Positions 10,196 through 21,600 of a stretch of DNA of 64,000 bases are shown here, piece after piece (the first letter of the stretch is position 1; each line of letters opens with the position of its first letter). The position numbers and the translations under genes were made by a program. Source of the stretch: Acholoe squamosa (lineage: Eukaryota; Annelida; Polychaeta; Phyllodocida; Polynoidae). Location: contig OX439048.1 of assembly GCA_949317995.1 (NCBI GenBank), forward strand, positions 23,317,495-23,381,494, in the 5' to 3' direction. Below the pieces are notes generated by a model, which did no database searches, was not told the DNA's origin, and worked only from the letters and a program-made list of their open reading frames with translations.

Positions 10196-10845
10196 TGTCA
10201 ACGGACGGTTACATGTGGTGAAGTGAATGTACACGGAATCCAGGGAAGTTCAGTTGTTCCTTTTATTGCATAGCTGACATGAGTGTTTCATAAAGGTGGT
10301 AACAATGATAACACTCGCCAAGATCTAAGCTCTGCCTCCGATCCTATAGCTCAACCTGTCGTAGGTTCTAGGTATAGGTGTAAGGTGTAAGTTGGGAAAG
10401 ATGATTGGGAGCTGCTCAAGCTGCCTTTTATATGAAGGACTTGAGCAGCTCGCAGTGTTGTGAAATATTCTATACACATGGCTCAATGAAATAGGGACAC
10501 GTGTCATAGGGAGAGATTGCCACCTGTGTGTTAATCATATTGATAACGATTGAGAGGAGATTGTGAAATATTCTCTCATTCCAAATATGGCATCACAGGT
10601 GGACCCCACATCCTCCAGCGGGGCTGTGTGGGTGTAGATATGATTGGAATGTTATTACATCTGTCTACATTATGTCACAGAGCCTCATGGAGGAAATGTG
10701 TTTGTGGTGACTAAAGGATCCTGGTTCCTGTTGAGGAATGCAGGACATTGTTGAGTATGGATCGTGAGCATAGCTTGGGTTTTATATGGCGAAGAAATTA
10801 GTAAATATGAAAAATAATAATAATACCCAGAATGGTCCATTGACA
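10196..10845 (-). repeat. 3' LTR of copy 1
   Basis: 650 bp, same length as the 5' LTR. It contains the TATA-bearing hairpin (stems at 10409-10420 and 10440-10451) and an AATAAA-type signal near its end in element sense. Confidence 0.95.
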
Positions 10846-11793
10846 AATCCCCACATTCCTACTCGTCTCTGCACGAGTGTAAAGGGAGAAAAATAAGTAG
10901 AAAAGATGAGGCTTTGCCAAGTCCATTGACGATTATGGGTGTTATTATGCAAATACTGGGTTTTGTGAAAAACCTGATGGGTTTGACATTATATGCAGTA
11001 TAAAAAAGGTTCCTTTATGGAATTACAAAAATAAAGTTTTTGTGTGGATCAAGTGACTTAATGTATATATATACAGGTTTTAAATGCCGGGATATGTACA
11101 ATGCTTAAAATATAAATGTACCGGTATGTTATCGTGGGAAAATGAAAAAAAAAATTTCTGATTTGATAACATGTTGGTTTTATGCAATAATACACAATGA
11201 AGTATATCCAGATGAAAATTAACCAAGTTTGGTGATTCTTGGTATTGTGGGGTCAACAATCAACACAAGGGTGATGAGTTTTTGGCTCCACATTACCAAG
11301 GCTCATAGCTGAGGTTGTGTAGGGTCTGCTGCACAGTCGGGTATACGGTATGAGTCAAGGTAGTATTTAGTTTTACTGTTGACTAGAACATGGTAATTTT
11401 CACGAAAATATACAAAAATGTTATGTATACAACCTGTTGATTATGGATAACTAATTTAACTAAAACTCATAAATACATGTCATAGTTGAGCTTGAAAGTA
11501 AAACAATGGTGAAGGTGATGAACTTTATAGTGCCTAGAGGTAAACCAGAAGGCCATTTTGGTCTTAGTCTCATAATGTTCATCGAAGGAAAAGAATCTTA
11601 AGTTAATATATACATTGGCCTAAAGAAAAACAGGCTTTTTAAAGAATCCAGTGAAAAAGGATTTGACATGCTGAGGGAAAAGAAAAAAAAGATTTTACAT
11701 TCTCAGAGAACAAGTAATACGTATAGGCGTGGGGGGTTGTTTACAATTGTGTCTTCATGGCTAGGTAGTACAAAAATTGAGTCTGTGAAATGT
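10846..11793 (-). other. 3' untranslated region of copy 1
   Basis: About 950 bp between ORF Y and the 3' LTR with no convincing ORF. The last bases before the LTR form the presumed polypurine tract. Confidence 0.5.
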
Positions 11794-12492
11794 CTATTTG
11801 TGTGTTCTGAAATGTCGATTAGGGTGAATGCTGTTTGGGGGTAGGTTCTGATGTTCTTTGATGTTGAAATTCTTGAACCTGCCTTCAGCCTTACGATGGG
11901 TCCTGGATCTGATGGGCCTGAATTTTGAGATGGTAATGTCGGAAAAGTCTAAGTATACTGATGCTAAGTCACCAGCTGTGGCCACATCTGATCCGTCCTC
12001 TGAGGTGGTATCTGTCTCTGTGGTAGGGGTAGGTCGAGCTGGCATGGGTTTCCACATGGTTCTCGGCGGGGATCTCTGTCTGTTACCGCTTGGCCTAGGT
12101 TTGTTGTCATAAGCACAAGGGCACAGGAACCCATTTGGTTGATGGTAACAAGGTATGCAAAGTTTGGCAGCGGATACCTGCCCACTGATGTGGCGGCAAT
12201 ACTTATTGTTGTGCCTGTAGGTTGGGGCCTGGGTGTGCCAGGCCTGCAGGCTGCCGACACATAGGTTCCCCTGGGTGTTAGATGGGGCTTTCTAGCTGGC
12301 TCCCTCCACTGGCTGGTGGAAGTTGCTGCTGGGGCTCGGGGTCCGCGGCTGGTGGGGTTGGATTTTGCCTGACCTCTTCCCTCCTGCCTCTTCCTCCTGT
12401 CGCCTTCCTTGATGATGATTGCCCCGGCTCTTCTGTCTCCAGGGCTGGAGGGCCGACGGATGGTGGGGCTGCCAGGTCTCCAGAGGAGGGGT
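11794..12492 (-). pseudogene. Accessory ORF Y of copy 1 (3' exon, basic protein), one frame change
   Basis: A strong splice acceptor (pyrimidine run then CAG, G at 12493) opens the exon at 12492. In the phase of the leader exon the frame is open to 11964. The part homologous to copy 2 then continues in another frame to 11794, so one indel lies near 12,070-12,110. The N-terminal half is Arg/Pro-rich; the middle matches copy 2 around PTGTTISIA / PTGSIALG and LMTTN / FMTTK. The C-terminal part has an acidic Ser/Thr patch and an arginine-rich stretch (RPIRSRTHRKAEGRFK). I do not recognise a family. Position near the 3' LTR, splicing and arginine-rich composition recall regulatory proteins of complex retroviruses, but this is analogy only. 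Confidence 0.55.
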
Positions 12493-12938
12493 CTGTAGGG
12501 AAGAGAGCCATGAAAAACAAACCATTAACAGAGGTGTAAGATCCTGCTTGGGTCAGCTGGTGGCCTTGTCAATACAGGATAACCAATAAGTGCTATAAAT
12601 TTCTGCTGTTCGACACATAATATTAATCTTGACAGAGCTCAATTTGATTGTAAGAACAGAACGCGGTAAGTGTAACTAAGCAAGCTTAGTTGGTTAATTT
12701 GTATCACGCTGGGTGGCAGTACCGAGCTGTCGCTTCACCGTGCTGAACCTGATTATTCAGATAAAAATCCTGAAAAATATTTCGAATCGTGGCCTAAAAT
12801 TTCATGAAGGTGGTTGAAAGGTCTCGAAGAAGGTTTGAGTTTTGGCATTCCGGCATACGGTATGCTATTTGAATTTTGAGGGTGGGGGGTCGCGGATTTG
12901 AAATAAATTTTGAGTTTTGATGCCTATAGCCTTGGCCC

Positions 12939-12946
12939 TATATAAG
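12939..12946 (+). promoter_or_regulatory. Antisense TATA box within copy 1
   Basis: TATATAAG on the strand opposite to the retroviral genes, 45 bases before an ATG at 12984. Copy 2 has TATAAAA at the homologous place (44985-44979). Confidence 0.55.
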
Positions 12947-12983
12947 ATATGGGTGCCGGCTATCTTATCAGTAGTTACGCAAG

Positions 12984-13232
12984 ATGGAGATCGTCCAAGG
13001 CGTTCTCCATTTTCCGGATGGTCGTGCGCTGTTGATTACAGTATTCATCAACGAGGACGGGACGTAAGTAATTTTGAATAAGTGGGCGTGTGAATTTATT
13101 TTGGAAAATTTTGAATTGCGAAATTTGTTTCGGGCTTTTTGGTAATTTCAATTTTGGATTTGTTTTTGTAGGATACATCAGGTCACCTACCTACTGCTGG
13201 CGCCTCAGGTGCCGGCAGTGAACGGGTTTTAG
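12984..13232 (+). CDS. Antisense two-exon ORF of copy 1
   Basis: Exon 1 is 12984-13063 (ATG to a GTAAGT donor, phase 2). The intron is 13064-13171 (108 nt), ending in a pyrimidine run and TAG. Exon 2 is 13172-13232, ending in TAG. The spliced ORF is 46 residues, hydrophobic in the middle, with no known family. It lies antisense in the gap between env and Y. Copy 2 keeps the same layout (TATA, ATG, phase-2 donor, 101-nt intron, acceptor) although the sequence has diverged a lot, which is the reason to take so short an ORF seriously. Antisense genes with this kind of position are known in deltaretroviruses; relationship is not implied. Confidence 0.5.
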
Positions 13233-13803
13233 AAGAGACATGAGTAATCCCTTTTATCATAAAGCTAGGTTGTTTGCACGTGTTGATGTTGTTGTTTTCA
13301 GTCTATGTATCAAGTCAGAACGATCATGTGACCGAAACTTAATGGATATTTGCATATCACGAAGCTCTTTAAAAATGGCGACGCCGGGTCGCGACTGGCG
13401 CGAAAATTTTGTGCAGACGTTGTGACTGCGTCTATGGTTGTGGAAAGGTCTTGCGTCGTCATTGATAAGATCTAGTGATGTGCAAGGTGAAACAATGGCG
13501 GGATATTGTGATTTGTGGGCATGGTTTTATGTATTTAGGTCGGGATGGGGCCCTATAGGGGGTCCTTGGGGGGGTCTCGGGGATTTGCCGGATAGGAGGG
13601 GGATCCCCACATCAGCGTCTCAGGGCTATCCGGTCTGCTATGTAGCGCTGTTCAGCACCTGCCATCCCCACATAAGGGTGGTGGTACCGTCCAGTGTTGT
13701 CACCGGGCTTGTGGGCGCTGGGGAGAGTCCATTATGGGAGGAACCTCGGGGGGTGGCCGGTGGAGGTTGCTGAGGATGCTGAGCGTTCTCAACGATCCCC
13801 ACA
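13233..13803. other. Non-coding gap between the antisense unit and the end of env
   Basis: GC-richer than the surroundings. It may contain upstream or downstream sequence of the antisense unit; no ORF with support. Confidence 0.35.
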
Positions 13804-16516
13804 TCAGCCGAAACTAATGGTTTTAAAATTTAAAAACCTACCATCCATGGTGTCAATGGCCCTCTCAGCCAGTGTAGGGTCGAATAAGTATAGGTCCTTA
13901 GGTGGCTGGGTTTCCCTGAGTTGTAGCAGGGCCATCTCTGCTGGAGTTGTCCCACTGGTGGAGGCCTTAGGGGCTTCCCGCCTGAGTAGGTCTTTTCTCC
14001 GTGTCAAAGGTGGCACTGGTTTGTAGCTGGCTGATAGTTCATATTCACTTGGTGTGAGTTGGAAGTCAGGCTGGTTTTCCTGTACAATGGCCGTGTGGGG
14101 TCTGGATCTGAGGATGATTGTGAGGGGGATGCGCCAGAGCAAAGGGCAACTGGGGTATCTCTCCAGCCTCACCGTCCTCAGTCTTCCACCAATGATCATT
14201 CTGATGTCTGACTTCCAATGCGCATCAAGATGACGGGCTAGGGGGAAAGTTAACCTGGGTGGTGCTAGTTTGGGTGCCAAGATGGATGCTGGCCAGAGGT
14301 TCCTTCCATACACCATTAGTCCCACTGGAAAGGCATATGTGTGCCCTCCAGAGTGTATCTTCAGCACGAATCTTGGGGTGCCGGTGGCGGGGTCCTGTCT
14401 GCCGTAGGGCCAATGCCTAAGACAGCGTCTCCCCGCCGCTTTGATGAATAGCAAGCTGAGGATGATGCCTAGGAAGGCAATCATGGAATCATACCTTCCT
14501 GGCATTTGAATCCAGTCAGGTGTAGTGATCTCCTGGGGTGTGGTCCGCGTAGGCCAATTTTGGTTGGTGTTCTTAATCATTTCTTTAAGCTTGTTCCAAG
14601 ATGCTGCGTCAGCCATCGTTGTTCGACTGTGAATGGTCACTAATTGGGCTAAGTATGCCACGCGCATGTGTACACGGCACGTGACCAGGCAGCACAAGAT
14701 GGCGATGGTTGGCGACAACAAGTGTAACCAAGGGGAAAACTCCAGGTGATATCCTAGATGTATGAGTGAGTTGGTGCTCAGGATGGATGACTTATCATGA
14801 ATTTTGGTGGCAGCGCCTTTTAGGTTCAAAATGTCCTTAAATAGGGGTAGAAATTTTTGGTTGTGAAGGCGCTTTAGGCGCTGAAAATTTGGTAGGTCTA
14901 GGTGGGTCGGGGTGGTTGCTATGGTTACTCCTGATATGTTGTTTGGCGGGTTACCAAAATGCCGCCATAGTGGTAAATTGACAGGCACTTTGGCAATGGG
15001 TTCTAGAGTAAAGTTTTGGGCGCAGGATAGATCGGAATTAATCATTATCGTGCCTCTGTTTTTAAGAGAACAGAGGCATGGCACTGAAATAATAGAGTAG
15101 GCTGCATTTTTGATCTCGATTTGGCCTGAGTTTGAGCATTGCATTATTGAAGGTGAAAAACTAGTGATCAGCATGTAGGAGCTTTGGGAGATGGGTTTAG
15201 CAATGTTGGGAATTGGTGCTGTCATGTGTGCTCGAAAATTGCAGGTGTTATGTACAGCGTCAGGTAGATCTAAAAATAGGGATAAGCTGCAGGTGAGGTA
15301 CCTAGGAGATAACATGGGCAGGGGCAGGTTGCATGTTATAAAAACATCTACGTCACAAAGATCTAAGTCGGAGTGGTCCAGTTCAATGTAGTGTGACTGG
15401 GACACAGACATAGCTATATAATTAGGCAAAGGCTGTATCTGTGTAAACCCAGTAGTGTTTACATTGGTGGTGTCAAATGGGACTGGGAAGGCCTCCGCTC
15501 TATATATGGAGTAGATGTTGTCTCCCAGTCCTATGGGTATAGGCACTGTGATGTAAAGTTTGTTTTGGTTCTGCCAGTGCACGTGCACTCTCCTTTTGTA
15601 ATAGAAACCGGTGGGTACATTAAGAATAGTGATACCCTTATTGGCTTCATACAAGGAGCTTGATAGATTATTAAGTCCATCTTCCATAACTTTATGGGGA
15701 ATTAATTTTGGAGGTAGCTCACCTTCCGTTAGAGTGGTTAGTGAGTCCAGAAGGATGTCTAAATCATTTTGCAGGTTCATTAGTACTTCAATCTGAGAGT
15801 TAGCAGCGGTGAATAACATCGAATGATAGGTGTCTTGTCTGCTCTGTTGTTCCAGGTTGAATAAGATATTTGATACATTCTTACTCAAGAGTTGGAGGTT
15901 GGAACTGAGCAGGGCCAAGGCGTCATCTGTGTTATTTTGCATGCTGGAGAAGATGCTCAGAGATTGATAATTAAATTCAGAAATGTTTAAGAGAAAATGT
16001 GTGGCTAATTCTACCACATGCATTTTAGTAGCTAGGGTTTTCTCTAAGTCGGATATTTCGGAATTCAACAAGTCTACTTCAGGTTGCGTGCTCAAGCCAA
16101 TTGATGCTCTTAAAATATCGCCTACGATCTGTCCTGGGGCACCTCTGGGTGTTCTCGTTTGGGGATGTTCCAAAAATTTTATTAACAGGGCTAAAGATTT
16201 TTGAGATTTTTGGTAGAGATTTGCCAAAATTAGGTCTTAAGTTTGGGCGGTTTCCAAGATAAAATTTGGGGCATTTTTGCTGACTAGGGAGGTTAATTTG
16301 TCCGGTCGCTGCAAGGATTGATTGAAGGATAGGTCTAAAGCGAAAACTAATGGGTAATCCATATATCCTGAGATCATTTTCTGGGGTATTTTAGTGAATA
16401 GAACACCATAGTTTGGCCTGAAGATGGTCTCTTCTTTGGTTACAAAATCCTGTGCTCCTGACTGTTGGGTCTGGGCGCACATAATTAGGAAGAGTGCTGC
16501 CAAGGAGGCTGCCATC
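13804..16516 (-). pseudogene. env: Envelope glycoprotein, baculovirus F/errantivirus-like, with one stop (copy 1)
   Basis: The frame opens right after an acceptor (AG at 16518-16517), with ATG at 16515, and runs to 13804 apart from one in-frame TAA (16239-16237). In order: hydrophobic signal peptide; a region with IVGDILRASIG followed by heptad-like helices (LLNSEISDLEKTLATK), as in class I F-type fusion subunits; Leu-rich coiled coils; a Cys-rich domain with regular pairs; a membrane anchor near 14,670-14,720; a second hydrophobic segment near 14,430-14,490; then a tail of about 200 residues. The order fits the Baculo_F family fusion proteins of insect errantiviruses. No clear multibasic furin site was seen. 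The tail and second membrane segment are conserved in copy 2. Role: membrane fusion of an enveloped particle, now interrupted. Confidence 0.75.
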
Positions 16517-16535
16517 CTAAAAATAGAAATTTAGA
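16517..16535 (-). promoter_or_regulatory. Splice acceptor of env (copy 1)
   Basis: A T-rich tract and AG end one base before the env ATG; that one base completes a codon with the phase-2 leader donor at 17704. Confidence 0.65.
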
Positions 16536-16927
16536 TAAGTTTATGAGAAAAGGATTATATGAGACTGAGATAGGACTGTTGTCCGGGGTGAGATGGGTCA
16601 TTTTTAAGGGTTTTGGGTTGGGGATTTGGCTTTGTGTGAGGTATGTTTGTGTAGATTGGGCGGTGGGTGTCCTATACATATGGGGGGGGGGGTCGCTTGG
16701 TTGTGTGCGGTGTGAATGTGGCGCTTTGGGGCGTGTTATTTAAAGGTTATCAGGTTGCTAGGCTGATATCTTAACTAGCAAGGATGTCTCCATCTTAGTC
16801 ATGTAAAGAAAAAAAAAAATTCTAGTGAGAAGAGAGAAAAAAAGAATTGTAGGAAAGTAATTGATTTTTAACGTTGTACATGTGTAGGGGGGGGGGGAGA
16901 AATGGGTCAATTCAGGGCTGATAGCTT

Positions 16928-17411
16928 TTAACTGTGTAAGTGGGAGTATCTAGCCATCTCAAACGCTGCCAGCTGGGTCTGAAGATTTGTTGATTGGATT
17001 ATGACATTGTATCTGCCAATACCTGTTTCATATCTTGGTAGCTCTTTAAGTGGTTTCTCTGAGGTAATCAGAGTTCTGGCACATAGGAGTGCTATATAGC
17101 TTGATGTTTCCTCACTGAATCTGTCCCACAATGGGACTGTGGGGAAATCTTTGCATAGGTCGAATATCATGGCCTTGGTGGCCGATAATACAATTGGGTC
17201 TTGTAGGGTGAGCTCTTTTTGAACTGTTTTGTTGTTTAGGTATACACCTAAGTCTTCGCTGGATATACGTTTGATCATGTCTTTGTGCTCCATGATAGTT
17301 ATTCTGATCTCGAACAGATCCATGGCCTTACTTTTGATGCCGTTTGGGCCTAAAAGACTGTGGATGGTTCACCCTCAGTTGGCTCCATGTCTAACTTCTG
17401 GGGCTCTAAGG
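16928..17411 (-). pseudogene. Accessory ORF X of copy 1
   Basis: An acceptor (CAG, G at 17412) opens the exon at 17411. The frame that matches the leader exon continues to 16928 but has TGA at 17377-17375 and 17371-17369. From the internal ATG at 17323 a 131-residue protein is intact. Copy 2 (40257-40707) is homologous throughout: MD(L/P)FEIR, then SYIALLCARTL(I/L), then EKPLKELPR / EQPLRDLPR. Predicted mainly helical, soluble, no Cys cluster and no known family. Placement between pol and env, with its own acceptor, makes it a genuine extra gene rather than part of Env. Confidence 0.65.
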
Positions 17412-17703
17412 CTGTTGTGAATAATAAGAAAAAGGTTTGATAGGTTTGTTGTTTGACTAAGATAGATGAATGGGCTGATGGGGGGTTTTGTCAAGAGGTT
17501 GATAACTAAGGTAATGAAAGGTCAGGCTGCCATACATGGTTTTGAGAAAGGACTGCAAATTCAACTATTGCATTTTACAAAGCACTCTGGGCGCACACTA
17601 CCATTGGCATGTAATGGGTATCTGGGCAACATGATGGTAGATTCCATCAGTCATGCTAGAACGATTGATGACGCTACTAATGGACACATAAGACCGATCC
17701 TAC

Positions 17704-17765
17704 CTGGGCTTCTTGCATGGCAGTCCCGACACTTGGGTCCTGTGGTCTCCGGATGCTTGCTCCAT
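17704..17765 (-). CDS. Leader mini-exon with ATG and phase-2 splice donor (copy 1)
   Basis: ATG at 17765, 20 codons plus two bases, then a donor (CCCAG/GTAGGA). Copy 2 has the equivalent at 39940-39968 with the same AGCCCAG/GTAGGA donor. The phase fits the acceptors of X (17411), env (16516) and Y (12492). The peptide is short and hydrophilic with no recognised motif. Its job is inferred: it supplies the start codon to spliced mRNAs. Confidence 0.6.
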
Positions 17766-17828
17766 AGTGGCTGGATGTGGTGAGTTTGGTGTATTTGATA
17801 AGAGTGGTTAAGGTGGGGGTGGTGTGAG

Positions 17829-17990
17829 GCTTATAAGCACTTCATGAGGTTGGCTAATTCCTCATTACATGCCTCCCGATAAGGTATGTCTCACCCATAT
17901 GTGGCACGGGGCCTAGCTATTGGTTGGTTTGCATACACCTGATCATCGTGATATGCAAATTTAATGGACCTTTATGGGGTGCGGATGATC
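17829..17990 (-). promoter_or_regulatory. Conserved internal promoter-like block (copy 1)
   Basis: On the minus strand: octamer ATTTGCAT, then a CCAAT box, then AGACATACC, then GCTTATAAGC (17829-17838), 73 bases before the leader ATG. Copy 2 shows the same order (39730-39858) though the surroundings are diverged. Confidence 0.55.
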
Positions 17991-18688
17991 ATTGGATGAT
18001 CTGAATATTGTAGTTATGAAAGGGGGGTTGATGGTTGTGGTGCTGAGATAAGTCAGCCTGCCGGGGTGCACTTGTTCCTGTTGTGATAACACAGCAGGGA
18101 GCTGTGCTGAATATTTTGATTAAGTGTCTCACCAAACATTCCAGTGCTGATGGTAAACAGAGGCATAAACATGGATCAGGATGTCTAGGTGCTGCTCTCC
18201 TACAATAGGTGGTCATTTGGTAATACTTTAGGGTATAGAGGAGCCCTGAGCTTGTAACAAACCGGCGCATGCGTGTTCCTAAGATTAGGATCCACGAACC
18301 GAGAATACGCTGTGACCTTGGGTAATTTATGTGGCGTGCCAACCTTAATCAATCATTATATGACTGTCTGAGTCTCAAACCCTAGATAAAATTCTTGACA
18401 ATGTCCCATCAGTAAAAGTAAGCCAGAAGGCCTTTTGGGGTTTGTGTAGAAATTTTGATGTTAAAGGTAATTGGTATGTGGTTTGGATGATAAAAAAATA
18501 AAAAAAAATAAATGATGAGAAAAAGAAAATTTGTGGGGAATAACATCATTGCACGAAATAACACATGGCCAAAACTGCCACCGGTTGGAGGTGAAGGTGG
18601 AGAGGTGTGTGTGAATGTGGGGGCGTTAAGGTGGGTGTTTTGGGGGGGAGAGAGAAAAAAAAAAAAGGATTGTGTGTTTTCTGCAAAT
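17991..18688. other. Non-coding between pol and the internal promoter (copy 1)
   Basis: About 700 bp with A-rich tracts; no supported ORF. The copy 2 equivalent (39069-39730) also lacks one. Confidence 0.4.
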
Positions 18689-21600
18689 CTACTTCTTTTT
18701 TGTGGACTTCTTCTTTGTCTTCTTTTTTGGGGAAGGGGCAGAGGTGACAAGTCCTTTCTTTGCAGGTCGTCTTCTTTTCTTTTTGACTGCGGGGGATTCT
18801 GGTTCACCAATGTGGGTGGAATCTAGATCAGGGTCATACAAGGTGTTAACTGGCCCAGACTGCAGTCTTTTGATCACAGCCTTGGCGCTAGCCTTGGTGA
18901 TTGGTCTCCTTAATCTAGATACATGTATTGATTTTTTCAATACTTTACCATCCTGTAGCCTTTTTAATTTTGCAGTTACTGGTGAGGTCATTTTCATTAT
19001 GATATATGGTCCACTATAGGTGGCCTGCAGCTTTTTGCTCGTTTGTTTGACCAACAGGTTAGGTATGTGTAAATACACAAGCTGACCTGTGTTGTAGGTG
19101 CATGGAGAAGCAGTGGCGTCATGTCTGGCTTTCATCTTTTTATGGTATTTGACCATGCTCTCAGCTGCCTTAAGTTGGATGTCATCTCTTAAACTGAGTA
19201 AGGCGGTAACCAATTTTTCCTTGTCTTTGATCTCTTCAGTTTGTTGGACCAATGAGAGGGAGGACTCAGTTGGGAGATGTGTTTGTTTTCCAAATACTAA
19301 AAGACTGGGTGAGTATCCTAGCACGCTGTATACAGTGTTGTTTATACTGAATGCTATAGCCTGTAGGAAAGTCGACCAATGTTTCTGTGATTTGGAGACA
19401 AAGGCTCTGAGTGAAGATTCTATTGTTTGATGTTGACGCTCACATAGACCTTGTGATTTTGACCAATGTGCACTCCCTGTCACATGTTTGATGCCGAATT
19501 TGTCACAAAAAGATGTAAAATATTTGGACACATACTGTTGTGCGTTATCTGTGTTCAGGACTGATGGGGATCCAAAAACACAAATAACCCTTTGGAAAAA
19601 TCCTAGCGCTACTTCGGCGCTGGTGTTATCCTTTGTGGCCCAAACAGTGATGTGCCTGGTAGCATGATCTGTGACAACATGGATAAATGAGGATCCATCC
19701 ACAGCAGGTGTGAAAGGACCGATGGTGTCCATGGTAAGGTGAGTGTAGGCCGTAAAAACAGGGTCTCTCAGGGTCATTGGGGTTCTCAGGTGTTTTGGTC
19801 TTTTCTTTGTTGTGAGACATGTGTGGCAAGTGCCACAGTAGTCGAAAACATGTTTGAACATGGAACGCCAATAATACCTGGATCTGATTGCTGCATACGT
19901 TTTAGTGGGACCAAGGTGTCCTCCTAATGGTGAGCAGTGTGTGGCCTCAATTAGTGATTCTGCCCATTTTTCTGGTATCACTATTTGTAGTGTAGGCTCT
20001 AAACTGTCTCCATAGGTTGATTTGGTGATCCTGAATAAAACTTCGTCTAAAATCATGAACTGGTCATGGTTTAGCAGTATCTGTTTGCTAAGGCTGGGGT
20101 CCTCTGGTAATTCACCCTTATTGATGTATGACAGCATGGAGTTTGAGAAAACATCCTCCTGCTGTGCCTGTATCAGTGTCTCCCTGGATGGGGTTAGGGA
20201 GTGGTGTTTACATAGCTGGCTTATCGCTCGTTCAGCCATGGGTAGCACTTTGTGTGATAGCTTAGCCCTTCTGGTATTAGCTAATTTCACTGATACTCTG
20301 GGTGACCTAGATTTTGGTGGTCGGCCCCTTGTTTTGGTCTTGGTGTCCTTGACCTTAGTGGGGCGGGTCTGTTTACTTCTGGTTGATTTGCTGGGCTGAG
20401 GGGGTGTGGCTAGGTCTGGTAACTTGGCTTTAGATCGAGTTAAAATGCACAGCTCGGGCACAGTTTGAATAGAGCTGAGTTTTTCTCTCTCAGAGCTACC
20501 TTTCTTGGCAATCACACCCTTTGGCTTCTTGGAAGTGCTACCCCAAATCTGTCCTCCTTTTAGTATGGACCTAGGTGGTCCCATGAGGACTGGATTTTTG
20601 GGAATTGGGTCATTTGATTTGAAGACTTTGGTCATGGTAATGTCGGAGAATTTGACTGATTTAGGAGGTAGTATTATTTTACCTTGAGACCTGATTGGAA
20701 TTGGGTCATCAGAGCCGGGCGGATATTTCCTCCTGGAGAGAAAGTCTGCCACGATATTGGCTCTGCCTTGCAGGTACCTGACTTCAAAGTCGTAGGACAT
20801 GACTGTGTCGACCCACCTGGCTAACCTTCCATTGGTTATATTTTCCTTTTTGTTGAAAAGGGAAACCAGGGCGGTGTGGTCCGAGTATACTTTGAAGTGA
20901 GTTCCATCCACATAATGGTGGAACTTTTTGACTGCAAAAACTATTCCCAACAGTTCTTTATCAGTTATCCCATACCTAGACTCTTGAGGTGTCAAACCTC
21001 TTCCTGCAAATTCAATCGGTCTATAGAAACCATAGTCATCTACCTGAGTGATTACAGCTCCTAAGCTGTAGTTGCTTGAGTCGGTGAAGATGACAAAAGG
21101 TCTCTTATAGTCTGGGAATTTCAGCACAGCATCAGTACAGATAGCAGCTTTAATTTTTTCAAAGGCTCTCTGACACTCAGTGGTCCATTTAAAGGTGCTT
21201 TTTGTCGCCTCATAAAGGGGCTTCATGACATGAGCAAAACCTCTGATGAACCTTTTGTAAAACTGCGCCATACCATTGAAACATCTAAGATCATGGATGT
21301 TTTTAGGTGGGGGGAAGGTTTTGACAGGTCCTATTTTGTCCGGGGATGGTGACAAACCATGCTGGTCTACATTGAAACCCAAAAATTCCATTTTGGTAGT
21401 TCCAAATTCGCATTTTTCTGATTTCAGTTTGATGTTTCCTCTGATAAAAAGTTTTAAAACCTTGTCCAGATCTTGTAAGTGCCTTTCCCACGTGGGGCTG
21501 TAAATGGCCACATCGTCCACATATGCTACAGCATTTTTATACTTGCATTTCATGAGGAGTTGTACCATTACATTCATAAAGGATAGGCCTGAAGTTTTGA

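Noticed and set aside
10325-10507. 60-codon ORF in each LTR (also 26331-26513)
   Set aside because: It is identical in both LTRs because they are repeats, overlaps the TATA hairpin, and begins and ends without gene signals.
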